This document shows, in pieces, positions 44,324 to 53,775 of a DNA stretch of 64,000 bases (within the stretch, counting starts at the first letter, position 1; the number at the start of each line of letters is the position of its first letter). The DNA is from Desulfarculaceae bacterium (lineage in GTDB: Bacteria > Desulfobacterota > Desulfarculia > Desulfarculales > Desulfarculaceae), in the NCBI GenBank assembly GCA_021737645.1, contig JAIPDO010000015.1, positions 1 through 64,000 of the forward strand. Reading direction: 5' to 3'. The position numbers were made by a program, and so were the translations under genes. A model generated the notes under the pieces. It did not search any database. It was not told the origin of the DNA and worked only from the letters and a program-made list of their open reading frames with translations.

Positions 44324-44620
44324 CTAGTGTTCCACGTGCCCGGCGCTTTTACCAAGATCCAGGCCGACGTGGCTCATGATCAGGTCCATGAGCAGTCCCA
44401 GGGACACGCCCAGGGCGGAGGTGATCACCACCGCCCAGGTGGCGAACAGCCACATATCCTGGTTGTAAAGCGTGGCCAGATAGAAGTTGAAGCTGCTCAA
44501 GGCCCTGGTGTCGGCCACCACCACCAGTTCGGTAGCCGCGCCTCCCCCGGCCCAGGCCCCGGCGGGCAACAGGCTCAATAAGGCGGCAACCATGCCCCCC
44601 AACGCGAGTTTCCTAACCAT
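44324..44620 (-). CDS. Small secreted/membrane protein beside TauE/SafE
   Basis: 98 residues: signal peptide (MVRKLALGGMVAALLSLLPAGAWA), a short extracytoplasmic stretch, then one membrane helix (WLFATWAVVITSALGVSLGLLMDLI). GAGGGAGAAGG precedes the ATG. First gene of the TauE/SafE operon, 27 bases upstream of it; perhaps an accessory subunit of the exporter. Confidence 0.65.
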   Translation of the reverse strand: MVRKLALGGMVAALLSLLPAGAWAGGGAATELVVVADTRALSSFNFYLATLYNQDMWLFATWAVVITSALGVSLGLLMDLIMSHVGLDLGKSAGHVEH

Positions 44621-44741
44621 ATGCCTTCTCCCTCACTAGTTTTTTGCCCTTTGGTCCGCTTTGGCCCCGCCGGACCCCATGGGCCGGGCAGAACTTTTTG
44701 CTCATGGCTATCAGTTAAGACCAAAGGGGTTCGGAGGGTAA

Positions 44742-44759
44742 ATGAGGTGGACACCTCAT
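44742..44759. promoter_or_regulatory. 18-bp palindrome upstream of the TauE/SafE operon
   Basis: ATGAGGTG-GA-CACCTCAT, perfect 8-bp arms, 122 bases before the first gene. A probable regulator-binding site; the NarL-type regulator encoded just upstream is an obvious candidate binder. The region 44621-45145 (525 bp) otherwise holds a hairpin and the copy 3 repeat. Confidence 0.5.
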
Positions 44760-44798
44760 AGATGGCTTAACTAGGCACTAAAAAAAGAGGGGGAAACA

Positions 44799-44833
44799 CC
44801 CTGCCCCGTAGGTGTAATCACCATGGGGCAGGG
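44799..44833 (-). terminator. Hairpin downstream of the NarL-type regulator gene
   Basis: CCCTGCCCC (44799-44807) / GGGGCAGGG (44825-44833) with inner GGTG/CACC. On the minus strand it is followed within 20 bases by CTCTTTTTTT, so it can end the kinase/regulator transcript. Confidence 0.6.
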
Positions 44834-45019
44834 GGAAGCCACCCTACCACCAGAGCCGCCGCTAAACGGAACATGGCCGTAAACAGGTTAAATTTTAACT
44901 AGTTAATGGATTGCACGGGTTTGCCGGAAAATAACGTCATTAATGCAGATGTTGGGTTTCGGGCCGGCGCCCTCAACGCCAACCTACACGATCTTTAGAA
45001 CCCTACTTCCAACCATCCG

Positions 45020-45145
45020 CCCAGCGGCACAGCCAGGCGGCGGCAGGCAAGGCGCCGACGAGCGACAAACGAAGCTGTAGCCAGGCCTACAGCGAGTTTG
45101 GAGCGATGTCGGCAACGCAGCATCCCGCCGTCTGGCGAAGCCGCC
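45020..45145 (+). repeat. Dispersed repeat core, copy 3 (diverged)
   Basis: Resembles the cores of the elements at 9218-9478 and 17198-17456: GGCACAG, GGCGGCAGGCAAGGCG, AGCGACAA, CTGTAGCCAGGCCTACAG, GGCAACGCAG and TCTGGCGAAGCCG in the same order. I find no clear terminal inverted repeats. It abuts the stop codon of the NarL-type regulator. Confidence 0.6.
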
Positions 45146-45820
45146 CTATCTCCCCCAGGTGTCGGGGTCCACCAGGCCTGTGGCTAGGGCGTACTTGACC
45201 AGGCCGATGACGTCGCGGCGGCCCAGCTTGGACATGATCTTGGCCCGGTGGTTGTCCACCGTCTTGGGGCTGAGGAACAGCTTTTCGGCGATCTGCTTGT
45301 TGGAAAAGCCCTCCACCACCAGGGAGAGGATCTGGCGTTCGCGGTCGGTGAGGGTCTCCCCGCCGCCGGTGGACGGCTCAGTGGGAGAGGGCATCTTGAC
45401 GAACTCGTCCACAATGTGCCCGGCCACCGGCGAGTCCAGATAGCTGTCCCCGTCCAGCACCGCCTGCACCGCGTCCAAAAGCTTTTCACCCGCCGAGTCC
45501 TTGAGCACATAGCCCCGGGCCCCGGCCTTGAGGGCCTCCATGATGAAGGTCTTGCGCGAGTGCACGCTGAGGATAACCACCCGAATATCAGGGAACTCCT
45601 TGGTAAGCTCCCTGGTCATGTCGATTCCGTTCATCTCGGGCATGGTGATGTCGGTGACGACCACGTTGGGCAGGAGCTTGCTGATCAGGGCCAGGCCCTC
45701 CAAGCCGTTGGCCGCCTCGCCAACCACCTCCAGGGCGGGGTTGGACGCCAACACCTGTTTGATGCCCTCGCGCACGATGCCGTGATCGTCGCAAATCACC
45801 ACGCTATGCTTCTGGCTCAT
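45146..45820 (-). CDS. NarL/FixJ-family response regulator
   Basis: 224 residues. Receiver with D11-D12 and phospho-acceptor D57 (VVTDITMPEMNG), linker, and a LuxR-type HTH (LTDRERQILSLVVEGFSNKQIAEKLFLSPKTVDNHRAKIMSKLG). Binds DNA when phosphorylated. Overlaps its kinase gene by four bases (ATGA). Next downstream on the same strand is the TauE/SafE operon with a palindromic site. Confidence 0.93.
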   Translation of the reverse strand: MSQKHSVVICDDHGIVREGIKQVLASNPALEVVGEAANGLEGLALISKLLPNVVVTDITMPEMNGIDMTRELTKEFPDIRVVILSVHSRKTFIMEALKAGARGYVLKDSAGEKLLDAVQAVLDGDSYLDSPVAGHIVDEFVKMPSPTEPSTGGGETLTDRERQILSLVVEGFSNKQIAEKLFLSPKTVDNHRAKIMSKLGRRDVIGLVKYALATGLVDPDTWGR

Positions 45821-47862
45821 GACTGACCTCCGGGGTGCACCTCGGCCACCAACACGGTGCCCTGGGTGGAGGTCTTTATGGTAAGCCGACCGCCCACCAG
45901 GTTCAAGCGCTCATGCATGCCCAGGAGCCCCAAACGGCTTCCACCGCCCTGCTCCAATATCTGCTCCACGTCGAACCCCCGCCCGAAATCGCGCACCTCG
46001 GCCCGGATGAGCCCGTCGCGGGAGCTTAGGCTCACCTCTGCCTTGGTGCTTTGGGAATGCTTCAGCACGTTGGTGAGCGCCTCCTGCACAAAGCGGAAAA
46101 GGGTGGTCTTAACCGCCGGGCCCAGGGCCCGGTCGTCGATTTTGTCCAGATGGGTGGTCACCGCCAGCACCCCGTCTTCGGACAGGCTCTCGCACAAATC
46201 GGTCAGGGCGGCTGTGAGACCGAAATTGTCCAAGATGGCCGGGCGCAGGCGGTAGGCCAGCGAGCGGCTGCGGTCCATGACCTCCTGGGTCAGGCGGATT
46301 TGCCGGTCCAGGTCCGGCCGCACCTGCTCGTGATTGCGGGCCAGGGTTTGCAGACCGATCTTGAGCGCCGAGAGCAACTGGCCCATCTCGTCGTGCAGGT
46401 CCAGAGCCAGGCGCTTGCGCTCCTCTTCCTGGGCGTTGATGAGCTGGCCGGAGAGCTCGCGCACCCGGCGCTCGGCTAAGACCTGCTGGGTGACGTCCCG
46501 GGCCACTCCCCTGCGGCCCAGGCTGCGGCCCCGGGCGTCGCTGAGACCCCGGGAGTGGATGGAGAGCCAGCGCACCCGGCCGTCGGCCGTCTGGTGCCTG
46601 AGCGCCAGGATGCTCATGGGCTCGTCCTGTTCGGTGCGGGCCTTTTGCTGGTCGTACTTGGGCCGGTCCTGGGGCAAGATGAACTCCTGTTGGGTGCGCC
46701 CCAGCATCTCTCCCGGCTGATAGCCCAGCACCCCTTCCACCGCCCGGCTGACAAAGGTGTAGCGCCCGTCCTGGTCCAGCTCGAACACCACGTCGGGCAG
46801 GTCCTGCACCAGGCTGAGGTAGCGCTGGGTGGAAACCTCCAGGTCGGCGGTGCGCTCGGCCACCAGGGCCTCCAGGTGGCGGGCCTCGCCCTTGATGCTC
46901 ACCAGGCGGCGCTCCTGGGCCCGGTAGCGGGTGAACAGCAGGGCGCCCAAGAAGATCAGGCAGCACAAGAGCAGAGTCAGGAACAGGAAGATGCTGCGGA
47001 ACATGGCCCGGTTGGGGGCCATGGCCGTCTGGTAGTCGTGCATGACCACCACGCTCCAGCCCGAGGCGGGCACCACGGCCACCGCCGCGAAGACCTGCTC
47101 GCCGCCGCCGGGCAGGCGGGCAACCCCGGCCCAGTGGGCCTGCTTGGGGCCCAGGTTGCGGCGCACCTGGGAGGCCATGTCCTCCAGGGCTCCGGCGGGC
47201 AGCTCGGCCTTGGCCAGGCCGGCGGCCACCACCCGGCCCTCCTGGTCGAACAAAAAGTAGGTGCGCCCAGGCCGGGCGGCCATTTGGCGGAAGAAATTTT
47301 TCCAGAATGCGGGAGGCTGGGTCACTCCCAGGTAGGCGGCGGTCTTGCCGTCCTGGCTAACCACCGGCACCGACAGCACCAGGCACGGCCCCACCGGGCC
47401 GCAGCGGCCCGGCTCCAGGCCCGACACCCAGGGGGCGGGAGGCAACACCCCCACCGGAGGCAGTTTCACGTCCCCACCCACCTTGGGCACCCGAATCATG
47501 TAGAGGCCTTCGGGGTCCACCAGAAACACCGAGTTGGTCTGGGGTCCCATGGCCAATACCGGCTGTAGGAAAGCGGCCAGATCCGAGGGTTCGCCGTGGG
47601 CCAGGGCCCGGCGTAGGCGGTCGCGGGAGGCGATGACCCCCAGCAGATTGAGCAGGCCATCCTGCTGCTCGGAGATGAAGCGCGAGGCGGTCTCGGCCTG
47701 GACCAGGTTGGCCTCCAGGTTTTCGCTGAGCGCCTGCTCCTGGATGGTCCCGAACACGGCCAGGGAATAGATCGCACCCAAGAGGATCACTGCCAACAGG
47801 GCGCCGTAGCCCACCCACTGGCTGCGGCGCGGCGAGCCTGCTGAAGTTTTCTTGCCGGACAA
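45817..47862 (-). CDS. NarX/DegS-type sensor histidine kinase with periplasmic sensor and PAS domains
   Basis: 681 residues from a TTG at 47862, preferred because GGGAGGG lies seven bases upstream and the frame beyond has no family features; start uncertain. N-terminal helix (WVGYGALLAVILLGAIYSLAVFG), periplasmic Cache-like sensor, second helix (SIFLFLTLLLCCLIFLGALLF), PAS domain (DLPDVVFELDQDGRYTFVSRAV), then HisKA_3 with H in LALDLHDEMGQLL and HATPase boxes EALTNVLKHS, DFGRGFD, LGLLGMHERL. Confidence 0.88.
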   Translation of the reverse strand: MSGKKTSAGSPRRSQWVGYGALLAVILLGAIYSLAVFGTIQEQALSENLEANLVQAETASRFISEQQDGLLNLLGVIASRDRLRRALAHGEPSDLAAFLQPVLAMGPQTNSVFLVDPEGLYMIRVPKVGGDVKLPPVGVLPPAPWVSGLEPGRCGPVGPCLVLSVPVVSQDGKTAAYLGVTQPPAFWKNFFRQMAARPGRTYFLFDQEGRVVAAGLAKAELPAGALEDMASQVRRNLGPKQAHWAGVARLPGGGEQVFAAVAVVPASGWSVVVMHDYQTAMAPNRAMFRSIFLFLTLLLCCLIFLGALLFTRYRAQERRLVSIKGEARHLEALVAERTADLEVSTQRYLSLVQDLPDVVFELDQDGRYTFVSRAVEGVLGYQPGEMLGRTQQEFILPQDRPKYDQQKARTEQDEPMSILALRHQTADGRVRWLSIHSRGLSDARGRSLGRRGVARDVTQQVLAERRVRELSGQLINAQEEERKRLALDLHDEMGQLLSALKIGLQTLARNHEQVRPDLDRQIRLTQEVMDRSRSLAYRLRPAILDNFGLTAALTDLCESLSEDGVLAVTTHLDKIDDRALGPAVKTTLFRFVQEALTNVLKHSQSTKAEVSLSSRDGLIRAEVRDFGRGFDVEQILEQGGGSRLGLLGMHERLNLVGGRLTIKTSTQGTVLVAEVHPGGQS

Positions 47863-47967
47863 GATGCACCCTCCCAGCGCGGGGCAGGGGCGAGGCGCCC
47901 CGCACCGCCCCAATATATAACGAGGCGGCCCGTATCCCAAGCTTAATGCAAAGGCGCGGGAGGGTGC

Positions 47968-50900
47968 TCAGGCGCTTTGGCCCGCGCCCAGCTTTTTGCG
48001 GTACAGGGCGTAATAGGCCACCGGCACCACCAGCAGGCTGAAGGCGGTGGAGGCGGCCAGGCCGAAGATCAGGGCCCAGGCCAGGCCCGAGAAAATGGGG
48101 TCCAGGGTGATGGGCCAGGCCCCCAGGGCGGTGGTGGCGGCGGTGAGCACAATGGGCCGGAAGCGCACCGCCCCGCTGGCCAGGATGGCCTCCTGGAAGG
48201 AGAGGCCCTCGTCCAGCTGGTTGTGCACGAACTCGATCAGCACCACCGAGTTGCGGATGACGATGCCGCCCAGAGCGATCATGCCGATCATGCTGGTGGC
48301 GGTGAAAAAGATGGGGTTGGGCAGGCCGGCCACCGGGGAGGCCCCCACCAGGTTGAGCAGCCAGAAGCCGGGCATGATACCCAAAAGGGTCAGGGGGATA
48401 GCCACCATGAGCAGCGGCGGCACCAGGAAGCTGCCGGTCTGCACCACCAGCAGGATGAAGATGCCCACCAGGGCCGCGCCAAAGGCCAGGCCCAGGTCGC
48501 GGAACACCCTGAGGGTAATGTGCCACTCTCCCTCGCCGTCCCAGGATACCTCCACCCCCGGCGGCAGTTTTTGCTCGGCCAGTTTGGCCTGCATGTCCAA
48601 GATGGCCGTGGCCGGGGAGCGCCCGGCCAGCTCTGAATAGACCATCACCACCGGCCTGAGGTCCTTGTGCATCACCGGCTGCTCGCTGTCCATCCGCTGG
48701 AAGCGGCCCAATTCGCCCAGAGGCACGCTGCCTCCCTGGGCCGTGGCCAGGGGAAGCTGGCTAAGTTCGGCCAGGCTGGAGCGGGCCAGGCGGGGCAGAA
48801 TGAGCCGCACCGGCAGGGGCTGGCGCTCGTGAGCCAAGTGCACCGCCGCGGGCTGGGCCCCGCTCAGGGCCAAGCGCAGGGTCTGGATGATCCTGCCGGT
48901 GCTCACCCCGTGCAGGCCCGCCTTTTCCTTGTCCACCACGAAGTCCCAACGGGTCCGCACCGCCTCGCTGGAGTCGTCGATGTCCACCACCAGATCCTCG
49001 GCCCCCATGACCCGGCGCACTACCGCCGCCCCCTTGATAAGATCGGCGTAGGGCGTGCCGGGGCGGCCATGGACCTCGGCCACCACCGTGGCCAAGACCG
49101 GTGGGCCGGGGGGCAGCTCCACCAGCTTGAGGTTCACCCCGTGGCGGCGGGCCATTTCCGTTAGCTCCGCGCGCAGGCGCAGCATGATCTCGTGGCTCTG
49201 CTGCTCGCGGTTGTCCTTGGGGGCCAGGTTCACCCTGATGTCGGCCACGTTGCCGCCCCGGCGCAGGTAGTAGTGGCGCACCATGCCGTTGAAGTCCATG
49301 GGCGAGGCCGAACCCACCGTGGAGGTGAAGTTGATCACCTCGGGCACCCCGGCCAGATAGGCCTCAAAGGCCCGCACCGCCCGGTCGGTGGACTCCAGGG
49401 TGGTGCCCTCGGGCAGGTCCAAAATAAGCTGAAACTCGTTCTTGTTGTCAAAGGGCAGCATCTTCACCGGCACCAGACGCAGGGCCACCAGGGACACCGA
49501 GGCTATGAGCGCCGCCACGATGCCCAGACCCAGGGCCCAGCGCAGTGAGCGGCGCTCCAGAAACGGCCGCACCACCGCCCCATAGGCCCGGCGCAAGAAC
49601 GGGGAAGTGAGTTCCTGGGGCGGCGGGGGCTCCTTCCCGGCCTGGGCCTTGCCAGGTGCCAGGCGCCTGAGCAGGCGATAGCTGAGCCAGGGCACCACGG
49701 TCAGGGCCCACAGGGTGCTGAAGGTCACGGTTAGCGGCACGTTGGCGGCCATGGGGGCCATGTAGGGGCCCATCATGCCGGTGATGAAAAACATCGGCGC
49801 GAAGCTGACGATGATGGCCAGGGTGGACATGATCACCGGCGGCATCACCTCGTTGACCGCCACCAGGGTGGCGTCCAGGGCATTGCGCTTGCCCATGCGG
49901 ATGTGGCGCTGGATGTTGTCCACGTTGGTGATGGGGTCGTCCACCACCAGGCCCAGGGACAGGATCAGGGCGAACATGGTCACCCGGTTGATGGTATAGC
50001 CGAACAGGTAGTTGACGAACAGGGCCATGGCAAACGACAGGGGCACCGCGATGGCCACGATGAGCGCCTCGCGCCAGCCCAGGGTGAAGGCCAACAGGGC
50101 CACCACGGTGAGCACCGCGAAGAACAGCGAGTTCATCAGCTCGTCGCTCTTGGCCTGGGCGGTATGGCCGTAGTTGCGGGTCACGGTGAGGCCCACCCCG
50201 TCGGGCAATACCTTTTTCCCAAGCCCCTCGGCCCGGTCCAGGATTTCCTGGGCCACGGCGACCGCGTTGGTGCCACGCTTTTTGGCCAGGGCCAGGGTCA
50301 CCGCGTTCTGCTCCGGCCCGTCCTGGGGCAGGCCCTGCTGCTTGAGCCACAACCGCCCGAAGCCGATGCGGCTGTAGGTTTGGGCTTCGGCCGGACCGTC
50401 TATGATCTTGGCCACGTCGCGCAGATACACCGGACGGCCCTGGTGCACCCCCACCACCAGCTCGCCCACCTGGCGGGGGCTGGTGAGGAAAGAGTCACTG
50501 GTTAGCTGAAAGGTTTGCCCGGCCTGGTCGAAGCTCCCGGCCAGGGCCGCGGCGTCGGCCCCGGTCAGGGCCTTTTGCACCGCCAGAGCGGTAAGCCCGT
50601 GGGCGGCCAGGGACTGGGGCAAGAGCTCCACCCTAAGTTGGCGGGGCCGCCCGCCCACGATGCCGGTGCGGGAAATGTCGGGCACCTGGGAGAGGTAGAA
50701 GAGCATCTCCTCGGCCATGCGCCGCAGCTCATAGTCCGAGTAGCGGGCCGAATGCAGGGTAAGGGTGACGATGGGGACGTCGTCTATCTCCACCGGCTTG
50801 ACCACCCAGCCCTTGACCAGGGGGGGCACGGTGTCGGTGTTCATGGCGATCTTGTTGTAGAGCTTGACCAGGGAGCGCTCCCGGTCCTGGCCCACGAAAA

Positions 50901-51228
50901 AGCGCACCGTGACCACCGCCTGGCCCCGCCGGGCTTGGGAATAGACGTGCTCCACCCCGTCTATCTGCCACAGCAGGCGCTCCAGGGGGGTGGTGACCAG
51001 GCGCTCCACTTCGGCGGCGGAGGCCCCCGGCGCGCTGACCATGACATCGGCCAGGGGCACCACGATCTGGGGCTCCTCCTCGCGGGGAGTGAGCATGACC
51101 GCCGCCGCGCCCAGGGCCACGGCCAGGATCATAAGAAGCACCGACAAATGGCCGGTGACAAACGGGCGCACCAGCCGGGCCACGGGGCCCAGGCGAGACT
51201 GAGCTGGCTCCGGGGAGTTAGCGGCCAT
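47968..51228 (-). CDS. RND-family efflux pump inner-membrane transporter
   Basis: 1086 residues, full length. Proton-driven export through a tripartite envelope complex. Twelve membrane helices and two large periplasmic loops; the proton-relay pair is visible in SLGLVVDDPITNVDNIQRH, and the conserved ALGGIVIRNSVVLIEFVHNQLDEG and RFRPIVLTAATTALGAWPI motifs are in the second half. Sequence looks more like the HAE1/metal-mixed clade without the Met triad of CusA, so substrate is open. Overlaps the adaptor gene by 11 bases. Confidence 0.93.
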   Translation of the reverse strand: MAANSPEPAQSRLGPVARLVRPFVTGHLSVLLMILAVALGAAAVMLTPREEEPQIVVPLADVMVSAPGASAAEVERLVTTPLERLLWQIDGVEHVYSQARRGQAVVTVRFFVGQDRERSLVKLYNKIAMNTDTVPPLVKGWVVKPVEIDDVPIVTLTLHSARYSDYELRRMAEEMLFYLSQVPDISRTGIVGGRPRQLRVELLPQSLAAHGLTALAVQKALTGADAAALAGSFDQAGQTFQLTSDSFLTSPRQVGELVVGVHQGRPVYLRDVAKIIDGPAEAQTYSRIGFGRLWLKQQGLPQDGPEQNAVTLALAKKRGTNAVAVAQEILDRAEGLGKKVLPDGVGLTVTRNYGHTAQAKSDELMNSLFFAVLTVVALLAFTLGWREALIVAIAVPLSFAMALFVNYLFGYTINRVTMFALILSLGLVVDDPITNVDNIQRHIRMGKRNALDATLVAVNEVMPPVIMSTLAIIVSFAPMFFITGMMGPYMAPMAANVPLTVTFSTLWALTVVPWLSYRLLRRLAPGKAQAGKEPPPPQELTSPFLRRAYGAVVRPFLERRSLRWALGLGIVAALIASVSLVALRLVPVKMLPFDNKNEFQLILDLPEGTTLESTDRAVRAFEAYLAGVPEVINFTSTVGSASPMDFNGMVRHYYLRRGGNVADIRVNLAPKDNREQQSHEIMLRLRAELTEMARRHGVNLKLVELPPGPPVLATVVAEVHGRPGTPYADLIKGAAVVRRVMGAEDLVVDIDDSSEAVRTRWDFVVDKEKAGLHGVSTGRIIQTLRLALSGAQPAAVHLAHERQPLPVRLILPRLARSSLAELSQLPLATAQGGSVPLGELGRFQRMDSEQPVMHKDLRPVVMVYSELAGRSPATAILDMQAKLAEQKLPPGVEVSWDGEGEWHITLRVFRDLGLAFGAALVGIFILLVVQTGSFLVPPLLMVAIPLTLLGIMPGFWLLNLVGASPVAGLPNPIFFTATSMIGMIALGGIVIRNSVVLIEFVHNQLDEGLSFQEAILASGAVRFRPIVLTAATTALGAWPITLDPIFSGLAWALIFGLAASTAFSLLVVPVAYYALYRKKLGAGQSA

Positions 51229-52294
51229 GGGCCTCAGCCGGAATCAAAAGCTCCTCGCCACCCTTCAGGCCGGAAAGCACCTCGACCAAATCACCCTGGC
51301 TCCGGCCGGTGGTGACCATGGCCCGCCGCCAGAGCCCGTCCTGCTTCAAGGTGACCATCTCCAACTGGCCCACCATTTTTATGGCCCTGGCCGGAATCAA
51401 GACTGCCTGGCGTTTGCCAATCGGAATGAGCAAGCGGCCGTACATGCCCGCGAAAAGCTCCGGGGCCTGGGGCAGGGTCGCCTTTACCAAAAAGGTGCGG
51501 GTGGCCGGGTCGGCGGTGGGCACGATCTGCTCCACCTTGGCGGCCAGCCTCTTGCCTTGCGCGGGCAGCTCAACCGTGAGTTCCTGGCCCGGATGCACCC
51601 GGCCCACCATCCGCTCGGGCACCAGAGCCTCCAGACGCAGGCCTTGGCCCGCCTCCATGAGCAGCAGGGGCCGTCCGGGCAGGGCCATGTCGCCGGGCTC
51701 GGCCAGGCGTTTTAGCACTCTGCCCGGCACCGTAGCGCTCACCTTGGTGTACCCCAGGGCCAGGGAGGCCTGCTCCACTTGGCGCTTGGCCTGGGCCTGT
51801 TGGGCCAAGGCCCTCTCCAGGCCCTCGGTGGCCTGCTCCATTTGGCGCTGGGTGGCGGCCTGCCCTTGTAGTAATTGCTTTATCCTATTGTGCTCCGAGC
51901 GGGCCCGCTGCACCACCGCCCTGGTCTCCACCAACCCCTGGCGGGCCTGCTCCAAACGAGCCTGATACTCCCGGCCGTCCAGCACCACCAACTCCTGGCC
52001 TTGCTTGACCATTTGGCCCGGCTCCGCCTTCAGGGACAGGATGCGCCCCGGCACCTGGGCCTCCACCCGGATCTCGCTCACCGGGCGCAAGGTGCCCACC
52101 GCCTGGTGATACACCGGCAACTCCACCCGCCGGGCCTTGACTATCTCACCCTTGGGCGCGGCCTGGGTTTGGGCCTCGACCCGCCCCGGAGCGATCTTGC
52201 CGAAGTTAAAAAAACCGCCGGTATGGAGAATCAAGGCCACCAGGGCCAAGCATCCGGCTATAACAGTTAGCAGCTTCAGCATGTTAGGGCGCAT
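51218..52294 (-). CDS. RND efflux periplasmic adaptor (membrane fusion protein)
   Basis: 358 residues from the ATG at 52294 (MRPNMLKLLTVIAG); the longer frame upstream lies inside the tolC gene. N-terminal anchor (LTVIAGCLALVALILHTGGFF), lipoyl halves (VEAQVPGRILSLKAEPGQMVKQGQELVVLDG and VSATVPGRVLKRLAEPGDMALPGRPLLLM), a coiled-coil hairpin between them, beta-barrel and MP domain. Bridges the RND pump and TolC-type channel. Confidence 0.9.
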   Translation of the reverse strand: MRPNMLKLLTVIAGCLALVALILHTGGFFNFGKIAPGRVEAQTQAAPKGEIVKARRVELPVYHQAVGTLRPVSEIRVEAQVPGRILSLKAEPGQMVKQGQELVVLDGREYQARLEQARQGLVETRAVVQRARSEHNRIKQLLQGQAATQRQMEQATEGLERALAQQAQAKRQVEQASLALGYTKVSATVPGRVLKRLAEPGDMALPGRPLLLMEAGQGLRLEALVPERMVGRVHPGQELTVELPAQGKRLAAKVEQIVPTADPATRTFLVKATLPQAPELFAGMYGRLLIPIGKRQAVLIPARAIKMVGQLEMVTLKQDGLWRRAMVTTGRSQGDLVEVLSGLKGGEELLIPAEAHGR

Positions 52295-53765
52295 GGCGAA
52301 TTCCCTCCCGGCGGGCCCACAAGCCCAGGGAGCGGGCGATGTCGGCGGTGGCCTTGGCCTTGTCGTAGCGGGCGGCGGCAGCCCTTTGGCGAGCCCTGGT
52401 AAGGTCCAGTTCGGCTTCCAGATAGCGGGTGACCGTGGCCGCCCCGCCATCGAACTGGCGCTGCACCAGGGTTAGCGACTGATCGGCGCTGGCCAAACTG
52501 GCCCGGCTGACCCGGCAGCGGGCCTGGGCCGCCGTCAGGTTCAAGTAAGCGCTTTTAACCTCAAGCTGCACTTGGCGGGTGGTCTTGCGGTCCACGGCCA
52601 GCATGCGCTCCAGACCGGCGGCGGCGGCCCGCACCTGGGCATCGGTGCTCAGGCCGGTGAACAGGTCCCAGTTCAGCACCAACCCCGCTACCCAGTTGCT
52701 GTTTTCGGTCTCAAACTGGCCGGGGGCGGCAGCGTCCATGTACACCCGGCCCTGGGCGTCCAGGGTGGGCAAATATCCCGCCCGGGCCTGGTCCACGGCC
52801 AAGGCCGCCCGCTCCACCTGGCGGCGGGCCTTTTTCAGCTCCGGCCGCAGATCCAAAGCCAGGGCCAGGCCCTCGCGGTAGGCTGCCGGGGTCTTGGCCT
52901 GGGGCGCGTCGCCCTGCTCCAGGGCGAACTCCGCGTCGGGGTCGGCCCCCATGAGGTTGGCCAGGGCGGCCAGGGCCAGGCGGTGCTGGTTCTCGGCCCG
53001 CACCCGCTCTTCCTGGGCCTGGGCCAAGCGCACCTGAAGAGAGAGCACGTCCGCCTTGAGCGCCCCGCCCGCCTTGAAGCGCAGGCGCATGGAGCGGAGC
53101 TGGGCCTCAACCGTCTTTTGGGACTGGGCGGCTATGTTCGCGAAATCACGGGCCGCCAGGCCGTTGTAAAAGGCTTGGATCACTGATGCCACCAGGGCGT
53201 TTTCCACACTCTGGCGGTCCAAACGGCTTATCTGGAGGCCGGTGGCGGCCATGCGACGGCGCAGAAGGTCGCGCCCTCCCCGGTAAAGGTTCCACTGGGC
53301 CTGGAGTCCGGCCTCGAAGTTCTGGAAGGTGCCGGGCTGATTAAAGTTTACGCTCGAACCCAAGGCCCGCTGGTCGATGGTGGAGAACAGATAGGCGCTG
53401 GGCGCGTCGCCCCGCTGGTAAGAGCCCTGGGCCCTAAGCACCGGCCAGAAGGCGGCCAGGGCCTGGTCCACCAAGGCCTCTGACTGGCGTATGCGGGCCA
53501 GGGCTATTTCCTGGTCCGGGCTGTGGGCCAGGCCCAGGCCCACAGCCTGGCGCAGGCTCAGCCGGGCCGGCACCTTGGCCTCGGGCAGAGCGCCGGGTGC
53601 GGCCTTTTCCCCTGCGGCGGCAGGCGCGACGGCGCGTTGGGCCTTGATAGCCTCGTAGCTCTTGGGCTTGGCCGTGGCGCAGCCCACGGCCAGAGCCAAC
53701 GCCGCCATCACAACGGCCGCCGGCCAGGCTGGGGGGCAAATTTTGCGGAACAGGCAAGAAAACAT
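52284..53765 (-). CDS. TolC-family outer-membrane efflux lipoprotein
   Basis: 493 residues from the ATG at 53765; an in-frame upstream ATG at 53801 lies in the palindromic operator. Lipoprotein signal with AVGCAT, then two OEP (TolC) repeats: long heptad helices such as RLRFKAGGALKADVLSLQVRLAQAQE and QRQFDGGAATVTRYLEAELDLTRARQ. Exit duct of the RND pump. First gene of the operon; overlaps the adaptor by 11 bases. Confidence 0.9.
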   Translation of the reverse strand: MFSCLFRKICPPAWPAAVVMAALALAVGCATAKPKSYEAIKAQRAVAPAAAGEKAAPGALPEAKVPARLSLRQAVGLGLAHSPDQEIALARIRQSEALVDQALAAFWPVLRAQGSYQRGDAPSAYLFSTIDQRALGSSVNFNQPGTFQNFEAGLQAQWNLYRGGRDLLRRRMAATGLQISRLDRQSVENALVASVIQAFYNGLAARDFANIAAQSQKTVEAQLRSMRLRFKAGGALKADVLSLQVRLAQAQEERVRAENQHRLALAALANLMGADPDAEFALEQGDAPQAKTPAAYREGLALALDLRPELKKARRQVERAALAVDQARAGYLPTLDAQGRVYMDAAAPGQFETENSNWVAGLVLNWDLFTGLSTDAQVRAAAAGLERMLAVDRKTTRQVQLEVKSAYLNLTAAQARCRVSRASLASADQSLTLVQRQFDGGAATVTRYLEAELDLTRARQRAAAARYDKAKATADIARSLGLWARREGIRHAP

Positions 53766-53775
53766 TGACTGCCTA

